From Saccharophagus degradans 2-40 (GTDB lineage Bacteria; Pseudomonadota; Gammaproteobacteria; Pseudomonadales; Cellvibrionaceae), in assembly GCF_000013665.1 (NCBI RefSeq), contig NC_007912.1, forward strand, positions 3,961,501 to 4,025,500: 64,000 nucleotides of DNA, in the 5' to 3' direction. The notes under the pieces were generated by a model, which worked only from the letters and a program-made list of their open reading frames with translations, was not told the DNA's origin and searched no databases. A program made the translations under genes and the position numbers. Below, in pieces: positions 19,050-29,000 of this stretch. Position 1 is the stretch's first letter. Every line of letters begins with the position of its first letter.

Positions 19050-20495
19050 ATGGGCACCTACAATATCGATAACGACATTCCCTATTGGTTAGCCAGCTGG
19101 CCCGACGGCATTATCGCCTTAGATGCCGACCGTTGCATTTTGTTTGCCTCCGAGTTGGCACAATCAATTTTAGGCTGGCAGAAAACTGAACTAGAAGGCA
19201 AACACATTCACGATATTTTATGCATTCCCAATATTGCTACTACACACAACATACAAGCCTGCCCGCTCTGTCAAACCGACAATATAGACAGCGAAACACA
19301 ATCTTCAAATTGGCTAACAGGTACCGGGGAGTATATTAGCGTCGACTACCGCGTTATACCTATAGAGAGCCCGCATCAAACCACAAGGCTAATTAGCTTT
19401 TCTGCCAATCATCATCGCATTCACAATCAGGCAGAAATGAAAAAACTAGCAGACTATGTAGATAACAACCCCGCCCCGCTGGTGGAGTTTGATCGAGACG
19501 GGCAGATGCTTTTTGGCAACCCTGCACTGCAAGAAGCACTGTTAGACTGGGGCTTTGATGCCGAGGGGCAAGCAAAAATATTCCCCAATAATTTATTTAG
19601 CCTATGCGAACAATGTTTAGATAGCGGCGCTTCGATAACCGGCGAAGAAGTTACCTTAGATAACACCTATCTTAGTTGGCATTTTCACCCTATTTTCTCT
19701 GAGGGGGTGACAACTGTTTTGGGCTATGCATTCGATATATCCAAACAAAAGAATGCCGAGCTAGAAGCGAAAGAAGCACGCGCGCAAGCACGGCGAGATT
19801 TTTACGCAAAAATGATGCACGAGCTGCGCACACCACTTAACGCCATTATTGGCTTTTCTGATGTGTTACTCTGGCGTTCAGCAGCAAAGCTAGACGAACG
19901 CGATAACACTGCCCTACGCAATATAAAAGTGGCAGGTATTCAATTAAATGAGATGATCACCGACACCTTAGATATTTCTAAAATTGAAGCAGGTAAGATG
20001 GTGGTTGAACCAGAAACGTTTGTGGCTAGCTTGTTACTTCAAGAAATGCAGGAGCAAATGCGCTATTTAGCAGAAGCAAAAGGTTTAACGTACCATTCGG
20101 TGTCAAATGCCGATATACCATTCCATTCAGACAAGAAAAAGATTCGACAAGTTTTGGCTAACCTAATTAGCAACGCAATCAAATACACCAAAAGTGGCGA
20201 TGTACGGGTAAGCGTTATACAAACCACCAACAGCATTCAGACAACAGAGTCAGAATTAGTTATAACAGTTACAGATACAGGTATAGGCATACCAGAGGAT
20301 CAAATTAACTCACTTTTTGAAGCCTACCAGCGCGTAAAAGAAAGCAAAAACAAGGATATTCAAGGCACAGGTATCGGCTTAGCATTAGTGTGGGAACTCA
20401 TCCACCTACTAAACGGAGAAATTAAAGTAGAAAGTATTTACGGCCAAGGTAGCACCTTCACCGCCAAATTCCCCTACCTCCCCAAAACCAACTAA
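19050..20495 (+). CDS. PAS-containing sensor histidine kinase
   Basis: 481 residues, no membrane segment. Two PAS-like domains come first (about 8-125 and 135-235); the first has ACPLCQTDN, a CxxC pair that could hold a metal or act as a redox switch. HisKA has phospho-acceptor His257 in MMHELRTPLNAIIGFSD. The ATPase domain has the N-box LANLISNAIKYT, DTGIGIPEDQ and GTGIGLALV. No receiver domain is attached, so it needs a separate partner. The start lies 3 bp after the HD-GYP-type gene, so the two are probably co-translated, and a strong terminator follows. Confidence 0.93.
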   Translation: MGTYNIDNDIPYWLASWPDGIIALDADRCILFASELAQSILGWQKTELEGKHIHDILCIPNIATTHNIQACPLCQTDNIDSETQSSNWLTGTGEYISVDYRVIPIESPHQTTRLISFSANHHRIHNQAEMKKLADYVDNNPAPLVEFDRDGQMLFGNPALQEALLDWGFDAEGQAKIFPNNLFSLCEQCLDSGASITGEEVTLDNTYLSWHFHPIFSEGVTTVLGYAFDISKQKNAELEAKEARAQARRDFYAKMMHELRTPLNAIIGFSDVLLWRSAAKLDERDNTALRNIKVAGIQLNEMITDTLDISKIEAGKMVVEPETFVASLLLQEMQEQMRYLAEAKGLTYHSVSNADIPFHSDKKKIRQVLANLISNAIKYTKSGDVRVSVIQTTNSIQTTESELVITVTDTGIGIPEDQINSLFEAYQRVKESKNKDIQGTGIGLALVWELIHLLNGEIKVESIYGQGSTFTAKFPYLPKTN

Positions 20496-20507
20496 CGCTT
20501 ATATACA

Positions 20508-20540
20508 AAAAACCCAGCCAACCGGCTGGGCTTTTTGATT
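20508..20540 (+). terminator. Rho-independent terminator
   Basis: CCCAGCC (20513-20519) pairs with GGCTGGG (20524-20530) across a 4-nt loop, followed by CTTTTT. It ends the HD-GYP/histidine kinase transcript; the A-run before it would let it also act for the minus-strand DUF6316 gene. Confidence 0.9.
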
Positions 20541-20600
20541 TTTCTGTAAACTAATCACTGTAAGCTGTGAGCTATCCCTTCACTGTCTGCTATCCTCTAA

Positions 20601-20843
20601 TCAATGAAACAAAGTCCGCTGCCACAAACCCTGAGTAACAATTTTTTGGGCGTACACTCCACCATTTTTGGGGTCTTGCATAAGTCGTATGTACACACCC
20701 AACCCATTTACTGCCGCGCCTCGCGTCAAAAATGGCCCTACATCTTGCCCTTCTCGCGTGGTGAAATACCACTCGCCACCGACCGTAAAAAAACGATCTG
20801 AGCGATACCACGTTTTATTTTCTTCACCCGTTCTTACACACAT
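20601..20843 (-). CDS. DUF6316 family small protein
   Basis: 80 residues. The core RSDRFFTVGGEWYFTTREG, then DVGPFLTRGAAVNGLGVYI, matches the DUF6316 family as I recall it from Pseudomonadales and Cellvibrionales. No function is known. There is no signal peptide or membrane segment, and it is rich in aromatic and basic residues. It stands alone between two signalling groups and is transcribed opposite to both. Other open frames across the same bases are less protein-like. Confidence 0.8.
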   Translation of the reverse strand: MCVRTGEENKTWYRSDRFFTVGGEWYFTTREGQDVGPFLTRGAAVNGLGVYIRLMQDPKNGGVYAQKIVTQGLWQRTLFH

Positions 20844-21189
20844 GCTTTTAACCTCTTAAGCAAACCTCAGTGTCATGTTCAAAGTATAAACAACCCCTTA
20901 AGCAGCATTAGACAATTACGGTCTTATAAACAATAAAACACGTCATAATGTCACTAAAAACCACTTTGTTAGAATTAACCACGATCAACAAAATATTGCT
21001 TATAACTATTCAAAGTAATTAGAAGTTAAATTCATATAACTTATTGCAAATACAGATCTCTGGATGCCATGCCATGTGCACAAATAGCATCACCTTTTTT
21101 GTCTTATTAGAAATTGAAGCTATTATTTATCTATGAGCATAGGATTGATATATACAGCAGAAACACATAGCTAACAGCGAGTATCCACA
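20844..21189. other. AT-rich intergenic region
   Basis: These 346 bp lie between the DUF6316 gene (minus) and the STAS gene (plus), and must contain promoters for both. No operator-like palindrome, sigma-54 site or small gene could be supported by eye. Confidence 0.5.
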
Positions 21190-21489
21190 ATGGAGCTAAG
21201 CACTGCACAAAGCGGGGTATATACGCTTACCCTTGATGAGAAATTCGACTTCAACCATGTTGGAACATTTCGCACAACCTATGAAAAAATAGACCCGAAA
21301 GGCTTATCTAAAATAATCATCAACTTTCGAAACACACGCTACATGGACAGTTCAGCACTGGGTATGCTTTTAAATCTACACAACACATTAGGCGGCGGTA
21401 GCGTACGTATTGAGCTAAGTGGCGCCAACGAGAAAATAAGTAAGATATTAAAAATATCGCGCTTCGATACTAAATTCACCATCAACTAA
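21190..21489 (+). CDS. STAS-domain anti-sigma factor antagonist (HsbA-like)
   Basis: 99 residues, a single STAS domain. The switch motif RYMDSSALGMLLNLHN holds Ser54/Ser55 at the position phosphorylated in SpoIIAA, RsbV and HsbA. It lies 15 bp before a receiver-PP2C-ATPase gene, the arrangement known from Pseudomonas hsbA/hsbR, where the STAS protein's phosphorylation state decides whether it binds an anti-sigma factor such as FlgM or a diguanylate cyclase. Its target here is unknown because no anti-sigma factor is encoded nearby. Confidence 0.88.
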   Translation: MELSTAQSGVYTLTLDEKFDFNHVGTFRTTYEKIDPKGLSKIIINFRNTRYMDSSALGMLLNLHNTLGGGSVRIELSGANEKISKILKISRFDTKFTIN

Positions 21490-21504
21490 CAGATACGCAA
21501 AAAA

Positions 21505-23196
21505 ATGAAGATACTAGTAGTTGATGACCACGCCTATAACCGTGACCTACTCCAATTTATTTTAGAGGACGAAGGGCATAGTTGCTGCGAAGCAGATTCT
21601 GGTGAAGCCGCCGTCAAAATGTTTTTAGAAAACGAAGACATTGATCTAATTTTAATGGATGTAAATATGCCACTTATGAACGGCATAGAAGCTACCGAAA
21701 AAATATCTGAGATTAAAGGCCCACGCGCTGTCACCATTATTTTTGTAACCGCTCTAGACGACAGCGACATACTTATTCAATGCTTAAACGCTGGCGGTGA
21801 CGACTTTGTACCAAAGCCAGTAAATGAATCTATTCTTATTTCCAAAATTAACGCACATGCACGAAACATAGAAAACTATAAACAATTGCTCGACGCGCAC
21901 AACACGCTTGATATGCACAACAAAAATATCCGGCGAGAACACGAGATTGTAGAGAATGTGTTTCGCAACTCCCTCACACGCTCAAATATAGAATGCGACA
22001 ATGTGGTGAGCTACAGCTCGCCTATGTCTATGTTTAACGGCGATCTTACGCTTACCGCACCGTCTCCATCGGGTGGGCAATATTTTTTACTGGGGGATTT
22101 TACTGGCCACGGTTTATCGGCGGCGATTGGTTCTCTACCTGTAATGAATGTGTTTTTTGATAATGCGGCCAAACAAGTAAGTGTTTCGGCGCTTGCAGTA
22201 GAAATAAACAATCAACTCTATCGCATATTACCTATGGGCATGTTTTTTTGTGCTGCTATCGGTCACCTAGACAAAACTGGCACGCAACTGACGGTTTGGT
22301 CCGGCGGCATGAACGACGCTCTTCTTCTCTCATCAGACAACAAATCGATTACAGCCATTCCCGGCGCGCATATGCCTTTAGGTATATTGCGCCCAGAAGA
22401 ATTTGACGACAGAGCACAATTGCACGAACTAGAAAAAAACGCAAAAATATTCTTCTACACAGATGGCGTTGACGAAGCTCAAAATAAAGACGGCGAACTC
22501 TTTGGGGATGACCGTGTTCGTGAAACTATTCTAGCGAGTAATGACAACTACATAACAAATATTATTTCAGCTGTTAAAGAGTTTACTGGCGATGAACACC
22601 AAGATGATGACATTTCCATCATAAAAATTGTATGCGCACCGTGCGTACATCGAAGTAAAAACACAGGTAATATTGTCGACGTAGCGGCAGATTTCCACTC
22701 CATTGACAGCTTCCCTTGGCAGCTACTCATTTCACTCGAAAGCATCGATTTACAGCGCTCCGACATTGTTAATCAAGTGGTCTCGTTTTTAGGTACTATT
22801 CAGGGGGTGGAATTACATCAAGATAAGTTATTCACCATTGTTAGCGAGCTATTCAACAACTCGCTTGAGCATGGAGTGCTTAATTTAGATTCATCCATTA
22901 AAAATACTGCGGAAGGGTTTGAAGAGTACTATCGCATGCGCGAAGAGCGCCTGCGCGAGATAAGCGACAAACAGATTCATATTGCTCTGCGCTATGTTCT
23001 GGGCACACCCAATAGAGTAGAGTTTGAAATTACCGATTCAGGTGAAGGGTTTGATTACGAGACAGTATTGATGCGGGGAGAAGATACAAATGCATTACAC
23101 GGTAGAGGTATTGGCTTATTACAAACGTTGTGCTCGAAGCTAGAATACAGCGAAGGCGGTAGAAAAGTAACCGCCCATTACGACTTTATAGAGTAG
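21505..23196 (+). CDS. Receiver / PP2C phosphatase / anti-sigma kinase fusion (HsbR- or RsbU-like)
   Basis: 563 residues. The receiver (1-125) has VVDDHAYNRD, Asp52 in ILMDVNMPLMNG and Lys in VPKPVNE. A SpoIIE-type PP2C domain (about 175-375) has FLLGDFTGHGLSAAIGSLP, the metal-binding core, and FYTDGVDEAQN. The C-terminal HATPase_c region (about 410-563) has IVSELFNNSLEHGVL and ITDSGEGFDYE, as in SpoIIAB/RsbW kinases. The protein can thus in principle both phosphorylate and dephosphorylate the STAS partner encoded just upstream, under control of a histidine kinase. The hybrid kinases that follow are candidate inputs. Confidence 0.92.
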   Translation: MKILVVDDHAYNRDLLQFILEDEGHSCCEADSGEAAVKMFLENEDIDLILMDVNMPLMNGIEATEKISEIKGPRAVTIIFVTALDDSDILIQCLNAGGDDFVPKPVNESILISKINAHARNIENYKQLLDAHNTLDMHNKNIRREHEIVENVFRNSLTRSNIECDNVVSYSSPMSMFNGDLTLTAPSPSGGQYFLLGDFTGHGLSAAIGSLPVMNVFFDNAAKQVSVSALAVEINNQLYRILPMGMFFCAAIGHLDKTGTQLTVWSGGMNDALLLSSDNKSITAIPGAHMPLGILRPEEFDDRAQLHELEKNAKIFFYTDGVDEAQNKDGELFGDDRVRETILASNDNYITNIISAVKEFTGDEHQDDDISIIKIVCAPCVHRSKNTGNIVDVAADFHSIDSFPWQLLISLESIDLQRSDIVNQVVSFLGTIQGVELHQDKLFTIVSELFNNSLEHGVLNLDSSIKNTAEGFEEYYRMREERLREISDKQIHIALRYVLGTPNRVEFEITDSGEGFDYETVLMRGEDTNALHGRGIGLLQTLCSKLEYSEGGRKVTAHYDFIE

Positions 23197-23396
23197 CAAT
23201 TCACTTTGAATTCTACACACCTGCATCGCACAATGCATTAAGTGCCAAGTCTGCACGTATTCTCGTTTAACCGCTGCATAATCGCGCGCATACCCTTGCC
23301 GTCTTCTATACTTTAAGCGTTCGCACCCTCAAAAAGCAGCCCGTATAGCACCTTTTTGGGGCTCACTCAAAATCTAACAGGGATCTGTCAACTAGC

Positions 23397-25982
23397 GTGA
23401 CTAATTCATCAACTACCCACTTGGCTAAGAACCAACGTATTCGCCTAATTAACAGTACTTGGGCGGCAGGCGGTGGTGTGCTGTTGTCGTTTGTCGCCTA
23501 TTACTCTACAACTATGGGGTTATTTCTAGGGGATAAAAACGTACTCATTTGGGTACTTGTTGGCTTCTGGCTTGGCAACTTCGCCTTTATTGGCACCATC
23601 GCATCTGGGTTAAACAAGCGCTTTCGCGACCCAGCACTTACCCTGCCTCAAATGTACTGGGCGGTTTCCACCACCAATATTGCACTCATGTTCACAACGC
23701 AATTAGATGTGCTTTACTACTTGCTAATAATGTTAACAATGGTGTTTGGTATATTTCGATTAAGCGTTCGGCAATTTAATGTTTTTTGCTATTTCGCTAT
23801 AGCTCAATTGCTACTATCGCTGTTTGTTCGCTATTCCCTCTATGCTTCAGACGCAATCGGCACCCTTATTATAAATTGGGTTGCCTTCGGCTTTTGCGCT
23901 ATCACACTAACGGCATTATGTAATTCCATAGTGCGATTGAGACACAGGCTAAAACAAAAAAATGAAGAGCTAAGCGAAGCTTTAAAGGCAAAAAGTGAGT
24001 TTCTAGCTAACATGAGCCATGAAATTAGGACGCCAATGAATGGCGTAATAGGTATGCTAGATGTAGCGCTTCTATCTGAAACCTCACCAGAAAAACATCG
24101 CTACCTAAGCGTGGCTCGAAATAGCGCACAATCGCTACTAGGTATTATCAACGACATTTTAGACTTTTCTAAAGTAGAAGCCGGGAAGCTAGAATTAGAA
24201 GCCATAGACACCGACATAGACGATCTTGTACACGAGGTGCTCGTTAATTTTAGTGGCCTGGCCGAACAAAACGACGTTGAGCTTATTGCAGATATCTCCC
24301 CTACCATATCGCATTTAGTTAAATGCGACCCAGGCAGAATAAAACAAATATTAAACAACCTTGTAGGCAACGCCTTAAAATTTACGCCGCACGGCGAGGT
24401 ACTGGTTAAAGCGAGAGCGGAAAAACTTGTTTCTGGTCGTATACAGCTGCATTTTTTAGTACGCGATACAGGCATAGGCATTGCCGCGCAAAATCAAAAA
24501 CACCTGTTTGACTCATTCACTCAGGCCGACACATCCACTACGCGCAAGTATGGTGGTACCGGCTTGGGGCTTTCAATCGCTAAGCGATTGTGCGAAACGA
24601 TGAATGGGGCGATTTCCCTCGAAAGTTACGAAGGCAAAGGCAGCACTTTTGCTTTTTTTATCGAAGTAGAAGCAAGTGAAGAACGGCCTCCCAAAGCCAT
24701 ACTACCGGAATATATACGAGATTTCAGAGTACTCGTTGTTGATGACAACGCAACAAGTCGTGCAGTAATAACCAAATACTTAGAATATTTGGAAGTGCAT
24801 GTAGTTGCTGTTGAGAATGGAAAACAAGCGCTTACCCGCCTAGCGAATAACACAACATTCGACGCAGTAATTATTGACCGGCAGATGCCCGGCATGACTG
24901 GCGACACACTTGCCCAACAGATCCGTATGCAACAAAACGATGAGCGCGTGCCCATCATTATGCTTTCTAACATGAAAGCAGAAGGCGCCAGCAACCTTAT
25001 TACCGAATTGCGCCTCGCAGCATACATAACCAAACCGCTGCGCGCAAATCAACTGTACACCGCTTTAGGCTTTACCTTTAACAGTGCATGCTACATAAGT
25101 GAAAACGCACCTAATAGCGACACCGCCGATACGCCAACAGACACCGCTCCACTGCCAACTATCACAAAGCCTACAAATAAAGAAAGAAAGAAAATTTTAT
25201 TAGTTGAAGACAATAAAACCAATCAAGAAGTGGCCTTACTTACCTTAGAAATTCTCGGTTACAACGCAGATGTCGCTAATCACGGTGGCGAAGCAATAGA
25301 AATATTAAAGCAGCAATCGGATAGCGAACAACACTACGGTGCCATTTTAATGGATTGCCAAATGCCGGTTTTAGATGGCTACAAAACCACAGAAACCATC
25401 CGTTCGGACGCAGCCCTATCGGCTTTCAAATACATACCCATTATCGCTCTCACAGCTAATGCACTACGTGACGACAAGGAAAAGTGTTTAGCGGCAGGCA
25501 TGAATGACTTTTTAAGTAAACCTATCGATTCCGCCAAACTGGGCGCCACACTGGCACATTGGTTACACGAAGAAGCTCAACCAGAGATTAGCCCCCCTCC
25601 TAAGAAAAAGTCGGCTGTAACCGAAGCAGAAGAGTCTCTAGTTTGGAATAGAGCTGAGCTTGAACGACTAGTAGGCAACAACGCGCAGCGCGCCTACAAA
25701 TTAATATCTGGGTTTGTGGCAAGTCTTGTAGCTATGCGTACCGAACTGGAGGCGCATATTGACGGCAAACGGTATAGCGATGCAGCCAACACTCTGCACG
25801 GTTTAAAAGGTGCGGCTTCCAACATGCGGGTTAATAAATTAGCCGAGGCGGCAGGTAATTTTGAACACGCACTAAAGTACGAAAGCACTGCGACTATCGC
25901 GAGCTCTCAGGAACATTTTGTCGAACAGCTTGAAATTGCAGTCAGTCATTTAAGCGAATATTTGGAAACCCATGAACAATAG
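23397..25982 (+). CDS. Membrane hybrid histidine kinase with two receivers and Hpt
   Basis: 861 residues, GTG start at 23397. Several hydrophobic segments (about 18-180) form a membrane sensor with no large loop. HisKA carries His208 in LANMSHEIRTPMNGVIGM; the ATPase has NNLVGNALKFT and GTGLGLSIAKRL. Receiver 1 has Asp494 in VIIDRQMPGMTG, receiver 2 Asp653 in ILMDCQMPVLDGYK, and the C-terminal Hpt His801 in LHGLKGAASNMR. This is a complete four-step phosphorelay in one chain, of BarA/ArcB type. The output regulator is not encoded beside it. The next gene is a related kinase 69 bp downstream. Confidence 0.92.
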   Translation: MTNSSTTHLAKNQRIRLINSTWAAGGGVLLSFVAYYSTTMGLFLGDKNVLIWVLVGFWLGNFAFIGTIASGLNKRFRDPALTLPQMYWAVSTTNIALMFTTQLDVLYYLLIMLTMVFGIFRLSVRQFNVFCYFAIAQLLLSLFVRYSLYASDAIGTLIINWVAFGFCAITLTALCNSIVRLRHRLKQKNEELSEALKAKSEFLANMSHEIRTPMNGVIGMLDVALLSETSPEKHRYLSVARNSAQSLLGIINDILDFSKVEAGKLELEAIDTDIDDLVHEVLVNFSGLAEQNDVELIADISPTISHLVKCDPGRIKQILNNLVGNALKFTPHGEVLVKARAEKLVSGRIQLHFLVRDTGIGIAAQNQKHLFDSFTQADTSTTRKYGGTGLGLSIAKRLCETMNGAISLESYEGKGSTFAFFIEVEASEERPPKAILPEYIRDFRVLVVDDNATSRAVITKYLEYLEVHVVAVENGKQALTRLANNTTFDAVIIDRQMPGMTGDTLAQQIRMQQNDERVPIIMLSNMKAEGASNLITELRLAAYITKPLRANQLYTALGFTFNSACYISENAPNSDTADTPTDTAPLPTITKPTNKERKKILLVEDNKTNQEVALLTLEILGYNADVANHGGEAIEILKQQSDSEQHYGAILMDCQMPVLDGYKTTETIRSDAALSAFKYIPIIALTANALRDDKEKCLAAGMNDFLSKPIDSAKLGATLAHWLHEEAQPEISPPPKKKSAVTEAEESLVWNRAELERLVGNNAQRAYKLISGFVASLVAMRTELEAHIDGKRYSDAANTLHGLKGAASNMRVNKLAEAAGNFEHALKYESTATIASSQEHFVEQLEIAVSHLSEYLETHEQ

Positions 25983-26051
25983 TATTCGAATAAGCAACAT
26001 TTATAGAACACGCCGACTGCTGCTAACCAGTTTTGCTATAAGAATAGGCCT

Positions 26052-29000
26052 ATGAACAAATCATCGTTCAATTATTTAACTAGAAACAGCAAATGGCTAA
26101 TACCCACTTTTGCGGCAATAGTACTGTTAACACTTGCCATCGCCGTAGATCGTGTTATTTATAGCCGATTTGCTTTAGAAGAAAGAACAGCCGTTCATAA
26201 CGAAGCAAGCAAGCTGCGTGCGTCTATAGAATCGACCATCAACAGCAATTTACAAGCTGTGCAAGGGCTAGTCCTTGTGCTTAATGCCTTCCCGGAGCCA
26301 AGCCAAGAAGAGTTTGCTTCTTTCGCAGCGCCGCTTTTTAATCAAAACACACAATTGCGAAATATAGCCGCCGCGCCAGGCATGGTTATTAAATACATGC
26401 ATCCGCTAGAAGGCAATGAAGCAGCAATAGGACTAGACTTTAGAGCCACGCCCGCGCAAAAGGAAGCCGCAGAGCGTGCCGAGCGAACAGGGCAGCTGGT
26501 ATTGGCAGGCCCAGTAAACCTTAAGCAAGGTGGGCAAGGTTTTATCGGCCGTATACCGGTATTTACCTATAACAAACAAAACAACACTAAAAGTAGTTGG
26601 GGCTTACTCTCCACCGTCATCGACTTAGATCGCTTTTATAGTGCCACGGGCATTACACAATTTAACGAAACCCTTCAGCTTGCTCTGCGAGGCAAAGATG
26701 CCAAAGGCGCACAAGGCCAAGTTTTTTATGGCGACGAAGCGCTGTTCCACGCCGATGCGGTACTACTAGAAGTAAGCGTACCTTCCGGCAGCTGGCAACT
26801 TGCTATCCTGCCCAAGCAGGGGTGGGCCAATAGCGCTGAAGATTCTGCGCTATTGCGTATTATTCTCTTGCTTATCATTCTGGCGATACTTATCCCCATT
26901 ATAATTTCGGTTAACCTGTTAGCGAACCGCCACGACAGTGATTTAAAATTTCGAGGCCTTTTCGAATTATCTCCAGTTGGCATAGCACTCAATAGATTCA
27001 CAGATGGCAAGTACGTAGAAACGAATACCGCGCTAGAGAATATGCTTGGCTACAGTGCCGACGAACTACACGGTAAAACCTACCTTGAAATTACTTCCCC
27101 CGTATATGAAGACCATCAAAAAGCAGTTATAAACAGCCTTAAAAATTACGGTCGATATGGGCCATATGAAAAGGAATTTATCCGCCGCGACGGCACTCTA
27201 CTACCCGTTATTATGAACGGCATGCTGGTAACAGATAGCAACGGAGAAAAGCTTATATGGTCTATCGTCGAAGATATTACCTCGCGCAAACAAGCGGAAC
27301 TCGCTCTGGCGCAAAATAGAAAGCAACTTGAACAAATTATTGATAGCACCTCGGTGGCTATTTGGGATTGGAATATAGTTACAGGTGAAATTGTTATAAA
27401 CGAACGCTGGGCCGAAATAATAGGCTATTCCTTAATGGATTTAGAGCCGGTTAGCATCGACACATGGACAAACTTCACTCACCCCGAGGACTTAGATAAA
27501 AGTAGCGAATTACTCAACGCTCATTGGAATGGAGAAAGCAACCACTACCAGTGCGAAGCACGTATGCATCATAAAGATGGCCACTGGGTATGGGTACTGG
27601 ATTCGGGCAAAGTTATAGAATGGACTAGTGAAGGCAAACCGTTAAGGATGGTGGGCACTCATTTAGATATTACCGAACAAAAAGAATCACAAAGGCTAAT
27701 AGAACAGTCGCAAATCGAGTTAAAAAACTTCTTTGACCTATCACCTAACTTCATGTGCATTATAGATAGAGAAGGTTTTTTTGAGCGCATAAACGATACA
27801 TTTTTGTCTCAACTAGACTTTACGCGCGACGACTTTTTCTCTTGTAAATATATAGACTTCGTTCACCCAGACGATAGAGAAATAACACAAGATCATTTTG
27901 AAAAAATGAAAAGCGGCGCCCTAACCCAAGTATTTACAAATCGCTACATGCATAGCAATGGTGATTACTTGTACTTACAATGGTACACATTTGCCGACCC
28001 CGCTAGTGGGATGGTATACACTACTGCATTAGACATAACCAATCAAAAGCTCGATGAAAAGCGCATGGCAAGACAACAAGAAATGTTGCTTTCTATGAGC
28101 GAACAAGGGCGTATTGGAGCTTGGGAGGTAAACTTAGAAGAACAACAAATGTATTGGTCGACAATGACCAAAGACATTCACGAAGTAGATGCTAACTACA
28201 CCCCTCACTACGAAAGCGCGATTGATTTTTACAAAGAAGGCGAGAGCCGCGACACAATAAGTCGCCTTTTAAACCTTGCTATTAACAAAGGTATCCCTGC
28301 AAGCATAGAGCTGCCCATTATTACAGCGAAGCATAACGAACGCTGGGTGTCGGTAACCGTCCAACCGGAGTTCAGAAATAAGCAATGCATTCGTCTTTTC
28401 GGATCTATTCAAGATATAGACGCACGTAAACGCATCGAGCAAGGTGTACAGCTTGCAAACACCAAGCTAGAAAAGCAGATGACATTGGTCAATGCTATTG
28501 CAGCAGCGCAAGCCAGCTTTATTCAACAGACAGATATAGCTATTGCATTTAGAAACCTACTCGACGGCGTGCTTGAGTTGGCTGAAAGCGAGTATGGTTT
28601 TGTAAGTGAAATTCTCTACACAGAAAAAAACGAACCCTATATACGCACCCATGCAATTGCCAATCGCTCAACCCACGATAGATACAACGCATTCTTTGCA
28701 GCGCAAGGCGAAAACCCCATTGAGTTTTTTAACTTGGATAGCCTGTTAGGAGCGGCAGTAACGAGCTGCAAACCCGTTATTGCTAATAGCCCAACAACAG
28801 ATTCACGCCGCGCCGGTGTACCAGATGGCCACCCTCAACTCGAGTCTTACCTTGGTATACCTATTATATTGAACGGCAGTATTATTGGTTTGATTGGGCT
28901 GGCTAACAACCCCAATGGTTACAATCAAGCACTTGTCGATTGGCTTGCACCACTTATAAATACCGTAGGCCAAATGATTGAGAATACCCGAGCAATTAGA

